DNA of 18,365 nucleotides from CAWACC01 sp964390695 (GTDB taxonomy: Bacteria; Chlamydiota; Chlamydiia; Chlamydiales; Parachlamydiaceae), in NCBI GenBank assembly GCA_964390695.1, contig CAYMKI010000048.1, forward strand, positions 1 to 18,365, in the 5' to 3' direction. Made by a program: the position numbers and the translations under genes. The notes beneath the pieces were generated by a model, which was given only the letters and a program-made list of their open reading frames with translations, was not told the origin of the DNA and searched no databases. The stretch's first letter is position 1; the number at the start of each line of letters is the position of its first letter. This document shows, piece by piece, positions 8,213 to 14,552 of this stretch.

Positions 8213-8250
8213 AACGCGGAGGCACAGAGGCGCGGAGGATACGCGAAGGG
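8213..8250 (+). repeat. Dispersed repeat, GC-rich variant copy
   Basis: The segment reads as purine-rich units: ACGCGGAGGCACAGAGG, then CGCGGAGG and a variant unit ACGCGAAGGGG. It is the reverse complement, with small gaps, of the copy at 7970-7996. It is intergenic, downstream of the helicase gene stop at 8346. Confidence 0.55.
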
Positions 8251-8345
8251 GCATACTCTTCAGATAGCTCAGAGGGTTATTAAAATGCATCTTTAAACCC
8301 AACTTGCCCCCTATTTTTTAAGTTATGCAGCGGCTATGGTATGTA

Positions 8346-10511
8346 TTACAGTTTTACGAGTTTACAATATTGAGCAGCCAGCGTTTTTTCTTTATTCTCG
8401 TTGGTGAAAAATATTTTATACATTGTCCCAACGGAACCTTCGTAGATATCGGATATAGTACCTACGCCAAAGTCATGGTGAAAGATACAATCTCCGGTCT
8501 TGAATAATTCTCCCTGAACTTGACTTGAAGGAGGTGTATTTTCTTGGGATTCCTCGATGTCATCATAGTCTACAGCCGACCCTGAGCGCATTTTTTCCAC
8601 ATACTGCAAGGGAACTTCACGCAGAAAAGGGCTCATGGACTGATAACGCGTGGTACCCCAGATAAAACGGCTGCGGGCGTGTGTCAAATACAATACCTCT
8701 TTGGCGCGCGTCATGCCGACATAAAAGAGGCGGCGTTCCTCTTCAACTTTTTCCTCGCTGCCTCGAGAGTTTACATGCGGAAATAAGTCTTGCTCCATGC
8801 CTACGAGAAAGGCCACGTCAAATTCCAAGCCCTTGCCGTTGTGGATGGTCATAAGGCTGACGTGCTGTTTCTCCTCTGAGACCTCATCCAGTGTCGACTT
8901 TAGCGAAAGCTCCTCCAAAAATTTGGCCAGGGTAGGCTCGGGTGTAGAGTCTTCCCATTCGTGAGCTTTAGCTATCAGGGCATCCAAGTTAGCTTTGCGG
9001 TCATCATAGCTTTCGCGGTCTTCTTGCAGAAATCCTAAGTATCGGGTGAGCTCTATGGTAGATTTTACCAACTGCATCAAAGAGCACGAAGCGGCGATTT
9101 CCCTGAGCTGATGGATGATCTGGATATATTCCTTAAGACCTTCACGCTGTTTTGAGTTCAGTTTTAGAACAGGTTCCATAGGCACATTTTGCAGGAGCGC
9201 CTCGCAATAAGACAATACCGTGTGGTTATTTTGGAAGGCGTAATGCCGCATCTTCTCTATCGATGATTCGCCTAAGCCTCTCTTAGGGAGGTTGATAGTG
9301 CGGGAGAAAGCGACGAAGTCGGTGCCTGTGAGTACGATGCGCAAGAAAGAGAGGATATCTTTGATTTCGCGCCTCTGGTAGAACGAAAGCCCGCCCACAA
9401 TGGTATAGGGAATTCTCCATTTGAGAAAATAATCTTCAAAGACCCGCGACTGGGCGTTGGTGCGATAAAAGACAACCATTTGACTGAGGGGAATTTTATG
9501 TTTTTGGCGGTGGTAGAAAACTTGATTGGCCACAAACTCAGCTTCGTGGGTTTCACTGTCGGCCACGAAGTATTTAATTTTGTCTCCCGGCCCTTTATCG
9601 CTCCACAGATTTTTTGCTATGCGGCTTTGGTTGCGCTCAATCACGGCATTGGCCGCTTCCAAGATATTGCTGCGGCTGCGGTAATTTTGCTCCAGGCGTA
9701 TCATCTTGGCCCCGTAAAAATCCTTTTCGAAGTTAAGGATATTGCGGATTTTGGCTCCACGCCAGGAGTAAATAGACTGGTCCGGATCGCCCACGGCGCA
9801 GATATTTTGTTTGGATCCCGCCAGCAATTTGATCAGGGTATACTGCGCTTCGTTGGTGTCCTGGTATTCATCGATCAGCAAATATGGCCAGCCTTGCTGG
9901 TACGTGTGCAGCACGGCAGGGTGATCGCGCAATAAACGCACGGGAAGGAAGAGCAAGTCGTCGAAGTCTAGCGCGTTGTATTCTTTGAGTTTGCTTTGGT
10001 AGGCGCGGTATACTTCGGAAAACCGTGGCAGGTCGAGGCTGTATTGCACCGGCACCTCATCGGGTAGCAGCATATCGTTTTTAGATTGCGAGATCAGGCT
10101 TTTGTATCCTTTATGCCCCTTTTTGGCGTCATACACTCCCAGGTCTACCAGGCAATTGGTCAGCACGGTATCGATATCCGCATCATCGTAGATGGTGAAG
10201 TTGCGGTCGTACCCCAATGCTGCGATGGATTCTCTAAGGATTCTCGCTCCTAAGCTATGGAAGGTGCATATCAGCACCTGATGTTGAGTTAAGCTTTTGA
10301 CCCTTTCCTTCATTTCAGCCGCGGCTTTGTTGGTAAAGGTCAAGCCTAGTATAGAAGACGGCGCATGGCCATGTTGCAGCAGGTTGATAATGCGGTAGGT
10401 GACCACGCGTGTCTTGCCCGATCCAGCACCGGCCAACACTAAAACGGGTCCATCTAGGGTTTCGACCGCCTCAAGCTGAGGCGGATTTAAATTGGGGAAT
10501 ATACTGGTCAT
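8346..10511 (-). CDS. uvrD: UvrD/PcrA-type superfamily 1 DNA helicase
   Basis: The 721-residue protein has the full set of SF1A helicase motifs in order: Q motif (Gln12), Walker A GAGSGKT (Lys33), motif Ia TFTNKAAAEM, Walker B IDEYQDT (Asp214, Glu215), motif III GDPDQSIYSWRGA, motif IV QNYRS, motif V TIHNGKGLEF and motif VI YVGMTRAKE. A small beta-rich C-terminal domain (from about 668, GDCIFHHDFGVGTI) matches the Tudor-like tail of PcrA/UvrD that contacts RNA polymerase. Length is normal for the family. It unwinds DNA with 3'-5' polarity in nucleotide excision and mismatch repair and removes stalled complexes. Motif V has Gly where most homologues have Ala or Ser. The start is four bases after the stop of the metalloprotease gene, with no strong ribosome binding site, which suggests translational coupling. 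Whether it is UvrD or PcrA cannot be decided here. Confidence 0.96.
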   Translation of the reverse strand: MTSIFPNLNPPQLEAVETLDGPVLVLAGAGSGKTRVVTYRIINLLQHGHAPSSILGLTFTNKAAAEMKERVKSLTQHQVLICTFHSLGARILRESIAALGYDRNFTIYDDADIDTVLTNCLVDLGVYDAKKGHKGYKSLISQSKNDMLLPDEVPVQYSLDLPRFSEVYRAYQSKLKEYNALDFDDLLFLPVRLLRDHPAVLHTYQQGWPYLLIDEYQDTNEAQYTLIKLLAGSKQNICAVGDPDQSIYSWRGAKIRNILNFEKDFYGAKMIRLEQNYRSRSNILEAANAVIERNQSRIAKNLWSDKGPGDKIKYFVADSETHEAEFVANQVFYHRQKHKIPLSQMVVFYRTNAQSRVFEDYFLKWRIPYTIVGGLSFYQRREIKDILSFLRIVLTGTDFVAFSRTINLPKRGLGESSIEKMRHYAFQNNHTVLSYCEALLQNVPMEPVLKLNSKQREGLKEYIQIIHQLREIAASCSLMQLVKSTIELTRYLGFLQEDRESYDDRKANLDALIAKAHEWEDSTPEPTLAKFLEELSLKSTLDEVSEEKQHVSLMTIHNGKGLEFDVAFLVGMEQDLFPHVNSRGSEEKVEEERRLFYVGMTRAKEVLYLTHARSRFIWGTTRYQSMSPFLREVPLQYVEKMRSGSAVDYDDIEESQENTPPSSQVQGELFKTGDCIFHHDFGVGTISDIYEGSVGTMYKIFFTNENKEKTLAAQYCKLVKL

Positions 10512-10515
10512 ATCA

Positions 10516-11652
10516 TTAAGCTAAGAGTTTTTGAAAAGATTCCTCCAGCCTCAAGCTGTCGAAATCGGGGTGGTTAAGCATTTCTTTGATGTTGGGCATA
10601 TCTTCACGGATAGCGCATTGCAGCCAACCTAGCGCCGCGGTCTTGTGGCCGAGTTTAGCATGGCACTGGGCATTCAAATAGGCCGTCTGGTAATCGGCTT
10701 TAAGCTCATACACCTGGTTGCCGAGATCGGCAGCTTGTGAGTAGTCGCCCAAATTGTAACATACCCATTCCAGCAAAAAGAGTGTAGGGCCATCCCAGCG
10801 TTTTTTGTGCGGGGCCAGCAGCTCGTAGGCCTCGGCAAAATAGCCTTGATCGGCATAGATTTCTGCCAAATGCTGCATGGCGGCCATATGCAAGAGACCT
10901 GCCTGCGTTTGGTTTTTTACCTGCATAAATTTGTCGAAAGCCGTTTGGCGCAAGCCGGCTTTCAGGTCTTGTTCGGCTTCGTAGAAGAGCTGGTGCCATT
11001 GGGTCTTTTTGTCATCTTCCGTCATGGAGCGCGCCTGTTGCCAGCTCCTGTAGTTATCGAATAAAAACATCACAAAAAAGGAGCCCAGCAAAAGCGAGCC
11101 TTGCAGCAGACAGAGCACCGATAGAATCCCGGCGAAGGCCATGCTCAGAAAAAATGCCGCTCTGATGCCCCTCAAGCCAAATAAAGCTTGCAAGAGGATG
11201 CGCATCAAGCTCCCGCCATCTAAAGGCAGCACCGGCAGTAAATTCGTGATCGTCCAAAAAAGGTTGGCCGCGAAGAAGCTGCTGACAATGTAGGATAGAT
11301 ATAGGTGTTTATCGATGCTGCCGATACCTTTGAGGCAATAGGCGGCAAAGCATAGCAGCAGTCCCGCCAACGGTCCGCTGGCCACGACTACAAACTCCTG
11401 CCATAGCCTCAAAGAGCCGCCTTTACGCGTAGTCAAGCCGCCAAATGCGATCAAATCGATCCGGCTGGATTGTCCAAAGGCCATGGCCGCCAAGGCGTGG
11501 CCGTATTCGTGTATGAGGACCGAAACGAAAATAATTCCCATCCAGATAATCATCCCTTGGAGTGATTCGGAGATGAGCCAGCCTAATAAGAGGCCCATCA
11601 ACCAAAACACTGAATGAATGCGGACTGGAATGCTGCCAGGAAGATTAAACAT
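10516..11652 (-). CDS. Site-2-type membrane metalloprotease (M50) with helical repeat tail
   Basis: The 378-residue protein combines a membrane protease with a soluble C-terminal part. The zinc-binding motif HEYGH (His48, Glu49, His52) lies in a membrane helix, and the third ligand is in NLLPVLPLDGG (Asp145), as in SpoIVFB-type site-2 proteases. Membrane helices are visible at about 15-30, 35-58, 87-107, 118-137 and 160-200. Residues about 215-360 are soluble and resemble TPR helix pairs, for example A-x-x-L-A-E-I-Y-A-D-Q-G-Y-F-x-E-A-Y; such repeats bind other proteins and may select substrates. By family it cuts a membrane-bound protein within its membrane segment; the substrate is not evident, and there is no anti-sigma factor nearby. 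It precedes the helicase gene by four bases, so the two share a transcript. No clear ribosome binding site precedes the ATG at 11652. Confidence 0.92.
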   Translation of the reverse strand: MFNLPGSIPVRIHSVFWLMGLLLGWLISESLQGMIIWMGIIFVSVLIHEYGHALAAMAFGQSSRIDLIAFGGLTTRKGGSLRLWQEFVVVASGPLAGLLLCFAAYCLKGIGSIDKHLYLSYIVSSFFAANLFWTITNLLPVLPLDGGSLMRILLQALFGLRGIRAAFFLSMAFAGILSVLCLLQGSLLLGSFFVMFLFDNYRSWQQARSMTEDDKKTQWHQLFYEAEQDLKAGLRQTAFDKFMQVKNQTQAGLLHMAAMQHLAEIYADQGYFAEAYELLAPHKKRWDGPTLFLLEWVCYNLGDYSQAADLGNQVYELKADYQTAYLNAQCHAKLGHKTAALGWLQCAIREDMPNIKEMLNHPDFDSLRLEESFQKLLA

Positions 11653-11692
11653 AAAATTTTCAACAATGTAGACTTAGGGGATTTATTCTACC

Positions 11693-11751
11693 CAAACAAC
11701 CTGTAAACGTGGCTTTGGCTAGGCCGAACTTCCAAATATTCAGGTTGTTTG
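11693..11751. repeat. Perfect 11-base inverted repeat in 5' region of protease gene
   Basis: CAAACAACCTG (11693-11703) and CAGGTTGTTTG (11741-11751) are exact reverse complements around a 37-base centre. The element lies 41-99 bases before the protease start and 84 bases after the extended 3' end of the MYND gene. No T-run adjoins it, so it could be a structured leader, a double binding site or a weak terminator. Confidence 0.45.
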
Positions 11752-11834
11752 AGTATACACTCTCTTAGTATACTGCTTCTGTAGTTTTTTTGGATAGAAT
11801 CAATTCTCTGGTGTTTGATACAAAACTACAGAGG

Positions 11835-11900
11835 TTATTTTTTTCTAAAAAAGACCACATGGTTTCCATATGAAATGGAATATTCTGTAAACTGGTTTTC
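11835..11900 (-). other. In-frame continuation of the MYND gene beyond its TAA
   Basis: Directly after the TAA at 11903-11901 the same frame stays open for 21 codons to a second TAA (11837-11835). The extra residues include the string YGNHVVFFRKK. An ending of the form YG-x-x-V-x-F-x-R is, from memory, how the C-terminal peptidase-like family ends, following the S-K-x-G motif that this protein has at residues 365-368. The segment therefore looks like the original 3' end of the gene, separated by a nonsense mutation, a sequencing error or a readthrough site. No frameshift is needed. Confidence 0.5.
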
Positions 11901-13025
11901 TTAAGAATACGGATTTTTGACCCCCTGCTTGGATTGTATGAGCCCGTTGGACAAACATTTACCATTGTGATGGGGAACAGCAAATTTATCGTTGAAGTAA
12001 ACGACCAGATCTCCACTCTGAGGAACAACAACCGGTTCATAACCTCCTTCAAATAGAAGGTTCTCTAGCAGACGCATAACTGGCAATTTTGGATCAAATA
12101 TAACATCTTTGGCGTTCCGAACGCCCTCTTTTAGGAGTGTATAGCTTCCGCACGAAAAATCCTCTAAATCTATGTCAATTGAATCTAGTGTACAGTCAAA
12201 AACTTTGAGCTCATCGTTAGTAATCGTAATAGGAGTTTTGACAATATCGAAATCGTATTTCTGCTTATTATTGAAATGAAAGCGTATGATATCGTGTGTT
12301 ATCATTTTTAATGATTGGACGATTTCTTCCGGCGAATCTGTTGAAATCGAGATCAGGGGATGTGTATTAAAATAATCCTCAAAAAATTCCGGCAACTTAA
12401 GAAGCAAAGACTCTGGCATCGGGTAATTATATACCTTTAAAGCTTCTTTAAGATCCTCCATCCAATTCGGAATATTTTTTTTTATGGTAGTGCCAGGAAG
12501 CAGCATCACCATACCTCTCATGTTGGAACTTTGCTTTAATTTATCTTCTACAAACTTTTGAAGGCTGTCATTTATCTGTAGACATAATAGTGAAATACAA
12601 TCACTGAAATACAAAAAGCCATAAGTCCTCTGTTCAGGCTGGATGCGGTAGCTTTGGGCTTCCCAGTGTGTTAATTTGACTTTTTTACCTTCCATACCCT
12701 CTACCTTGGCCGTCCAAACGTCACTGGGAGTTTGGATTTTAGTCGAAGTGTTAGAAACCGATTTAACCCCTTGCACGGCTTTGGCGGTTAAACAGTTGGG
12801 TTTATGTGCCGGCCAATCGGCTTTTTGGCAGGCTGGGCTGCAGTAGTACACCTGCCTGCAACCGCCGCACATTTTTTTTTCAGCCGGCGGCAAGCCGCAT
12901 GCCTGGCATAATATATTGAACGCCACCGTTTGGGCCTTTTTGGCAGGGGTAGAGGCGGTTGAGGGTTGGATTTGAGGAAGTGCACTTCCTGCCGTATCAA
13001 TAGAATTTATATTCTGAATGCTCAT
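11901..13025 (-). CDS. MYND zinc-finger protein with cysteine-peptidase-like C-terminus
   Basis: The 374-residue protein begins with a Ser/Thr/Ala-rich leader (about 1-35), then a complete MYND zinc finger: Cys40, Cys43, Cys53, Cys56, Cys62, Cys66, His74, Cys78. MYND fingers are typical of eukaryotes and bind short proline-rich peptides of partner proteins; in an intracellular bacterium this suggests a secreted effector. The middle part (about 115-285) is unrecognised. The end carries a Cys292 motif (DFSCGSY), a GDLVVYF strand (338-344), a His352-His353 pair and SKQG, the order expected for an NlpC/P60-like or papain-like thiol hydrolase; this assignment is from memory. The frame continues past the stop with a fitting C-terminal motif, so the gene may be truncated. 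AAGGA eight bases before the ATG at 13025 supports the start. No classical signal peptide is present. It is transcribed alone. Confidence 0.85.
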   Translation of the reverse strand: MSIQNINSIDTAGSALPQIQPSTASTPAKKAQTVAFNILCQACGLPPAEKKMCGGCRQVYYCSPACQKADWPAHKPNCLTAKAVQGVKSVSNTSTKIQTPSDVWTAKVEGMEGKKVKLTHWEAQSYRIQPEQRTYGFLYFSDCISLLCLQINDSLQKFVEDKLKQSSNMRGMVMLLPGTTIKKNIPNWMEDLKEALKVYNYPMPESLLLKLPEFFEDYFNTHPLISISTDSPEEIVQSLKMITHDIIRFHFNNKQKYDFDIVKTPITITNDELKVFDCTLDSIDIDLEDFSCGSYTLLKEGVRNAKDVIFDPKLPVMRLLENLLFEGGYEPVVVPQSGDLVVYFNDKFAVPHHNGKCLSNGLIQSKQGVKNPYS

Positions 13026-13162
13026 CTAGACTGTCCTTCATTAAAAAATCATGGTTTATATTTAGTACAAAAGGCAAAATCATAAGGCTTATAATCTAAA
13101 TAGTCTATAGCAAAATCCGCAATCATCTAACTGTTCACCAACCCTCATAAAATATAAAATAT

Positions 13163-13195
13163 TGAACCACAGAGCCCACAGAGCTCACAGAGGGA
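13163..13195 (+). repeat. Dispersed ACCACAGAG repeat, best-preserved copy
   Basis: The copy reads GAACCACAGAGCCCACAGAG followed by CTCACAGAGGGAT: three CACAGAG units at a 10-base period. It shares the opening ACCACAGAG with copies at 2619 and 7226, and the first two units with the reverse-oriented copy at 2499-2535. All copies lie between genes. Confidence 0.65.
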
Positions 13196-13478
13196 TATTA
13201 CAAACAGTCTGCAGCAAATGAGTGTCTCACAGAACGAGACGGTTGCTTTCAACACCCTCTATCGTGAAATATACAGCTCATAATCACTCTTTAAAATGGC
13301 TTATGCCATCGATTCTCTCATTGCTCACTGTCCTATGTGGTTATATTTCTTTCATTAGAGATTTCAGATAAGGAATTAAATAGAATTCGGGCAAGGAACA
13401 GGCAAGGGCAAGGAGGTTAATTATACAAGAAATCTAATAAGTTAAACACTTGGTATAGTACTGAATAGTTATGAGCTT

Positions 13479-13507
13479 TTGAGGAAAAAGAGATAAAATG
13501 TTATGCT
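13479..13507 (+). promoter_or_regulatory. Candidate sigma-70-type promoter for the secreted hydrolase
   Basis: TTGAGG (13479-13484, four of six to the -35 consensus) and TATGCT (13502-13507, four of six to the -10 consensus) are separated by 17 bases. Transcription would start about 35 bases before the ATG at 13547. This is a match by eye only. Confidence 0.35.
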
Positions 13508-13546
13508 AATAAATCATCCATTTTCTCAAATTAAAAGGGGGAATTC

Positions 13547-14500
13547 ATGACTCTAACTAAGTGGTATAAATGTTGCCTTATCGTTATCTGTTGTTTGACG
13601 CCTCTCATCCTGCAGGCCAACCTCATAGAACCATTTAAAGTCAGCAGAGCCGACGGGTCCACCTTGGTGGGCTATATGACCCTGCCTGAAAATCGGGAAA
13701 GCTATCCCATCGCCTTTATCCTGCACGGATCGCAGTGCGAAAGTGTGAGAGTCTGGCACGAAGATTTCAACATGCTCGCCTATAGTTTCGGCGCCGCTTT
13801 GGTGACTTTAGAAAAGCAGGGCATCTATTCTCCCGACGATTTCGATATGAACGAATATGACAGCACCAACTCCTTTGATAATCGCTTGAATGATCACCTC
13901 TTGTTTATTCAGAAACTGCGCAACCATGAAATTCTGCCGCATTGGAACGGGAACATCATCCTCATAGGCGGCTCTGAAGGAGGGCGCTTGGCGATTTCGC
14001 TGTCGGCCCAAATTCCGGAAGTGAAAGCCACGGGGTTGTTTACCTGTGGGGGCGGCCTGCACACCACGGAAGAGTTGAAGATAGCCTTTAAAAAATTCCT
14101 GATCAGCATGGGAGAACCTGAAGAAGAAATCCGGGAGATGATGCTTTTGTTGGAAGATAAGATTCAGGAAATGCTCGCCGAACCTGTGGGCGATAAATAT
14201 TTCATGACCTGCACCTACAAATGGTGGGCCTCGCATCTGACCCGGCATTATCTGGACGAGCTGCTGCAGATAGAACATCCCATATTTTATGCGCATGGCT
14301 CTGCCGACCAGGTGATTCCGGTGGAAAGCGCCGACGTGATAGCCCATACCTTTAAGGCAGTTGGCAAAGACAATCTAGTGTATATGCGGTTAGAGGATTA
14401 TGACCATGATATGCGGGTTTTTCCACACCATGTAGTTCTCAGCATGTTTGAAATGTTTGAAGCTCTCAAGCCCACGTTGTTTAAACCCAACATACTCTAA
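13547..14500 (+). CDS. Secreted alpha/beta hydrolase
   Basis: The 317-residue protein starts after a strong AAAAGGGGG ribosome binding site. It has a signal peptide (about 1-24, rich in Cys/Leu/Ile, likely cut after LQA), so it acts in the periplasm or outside the cell. The alpha/beta hydrolase fold is indicated by an oxyanion-hole HG (His60-Gly61), a nucleophile elbow GGSEGG with Ser143, the acid in HGSADQVIP (Asp254), and the base in YDHDMR (His287). A helical insert between the nucleophile and the acid (about 172-235, rich in Glu and Met) probably forms a lid over the active site. The family covers dienelactone hydrolase-like esterases and serine peptidases; the substrate is not evident. 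It stands alone and converges on the symporter gene; its last codons form one arm of the shared terminator. Confidence 0.9.
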   Translation: MTLTKWYKCCLIVICCLTPLILQANLIEPFKVSRADGSTLVGYMTLPENRESYPIAFILHGSQCESVRVWHEDFNMLAYSFGAALVTLEKQGIYSPDDFDMNEYDSTNSFDNRLNDHLLFIQKLRNHEILPHWNGNIILIGGSEGGRLAISLSAQIPEVKATGLFTCGGGLHTTEELKIAFKKFLISMGEPEEEIREMMLLLEDKIQEMLAEPVGDKYFMTCTYKWWASHLTRHYLDELLQIEHPIFYAHGSADQVIPVESADVIAHTFKAVGKDNLVYMRLEDYDHDMRVFPHHVVLSMFEMFEALKPTLFKPNIL

Positions 14501-14540
14501 TTGCGCGCTTATTGTAACGCGATTGGAGTATGTTGGGTTT
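14483..14540. terminator. Bidirectional terminator between hydrolase and symporter genes
   Basis: AAACCCAACATACTC (14483-14497) and GAGTATGTTGGGTTT (14526-14540) form a perfect 15-base stem around a 28-base centre. The stem is flanked by T-rich sequence on the plus strand (GGGTTTT) and by the matching run on the minus strand, so it can serve both convergent genes. The left arm lies inside the coding sequence of the hydrolase (its last five residues), and the TAA follows immediately. Confidence 0.8.
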
Positions 14541-14552
14541 TAAACATAGGCG

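Larger units (their letters stand above)
7783..8345. other. Gene-free stretch of 563 bases with AT-rich palindrome and repeats
   Basis: I see no credible gene here. The part next to the small membrane protein gene (7795-7910) is strongly AT-rich and holds an 11-base palindrome and three phased CAATTA units. The rest (7946-8250) holds several copies of the dispersed CACAGAG repeat in both orientations. An open frame at 7907-8194 (+) runs through the repeats and has no ribosome binding site or recognisable domain. Nothing notable was seen in 8251-8345. Confidence 0.6.
13026..13546. other. Divergent gene-free region of 521 bases
   Basis: This stretch separates the MYND gene (-) from the hydrolase gene (+) and must hold both promoters. 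It contains one full copy of the dispersed ACCACAGAG repeat (13163-13195), three GCAAGG units at 13390-13415, and a promoter candidate for the hydrolase. I found no convincing open frame or RNA gene, and no clear promoter for the MYND gene. Confidence 0.55.

Noticed and set aside
11765..12052. Open frame of 95 codons on the minus strand at the 3' end of the MYND gene
   Set aside because: I first suspected a frameshift tail, but the fitting C-terminal motif lies in the same frame as the MYND gene, after its TAA, and not in this frame.
2499..13195. CRISPR array interpretation of the CACAGAG repeats
   Set aside because: Copies are far apart, in both orientations and of unequal length, with no regular spacers and no cas genes.
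13390..13417. GCAAGG units ending in AAGGAGG, resembling a ribosome binding site
   Set aside because: No start codon follows at a suitable distance and no open frame of useful length begins there.
13808..14347. Open frame of 179 codons opposite the hydrolase gene
   Set aside because: It is antisense to a gene with a full catalytic triad and signal peptide, and it shows no domain or start signal of its own.
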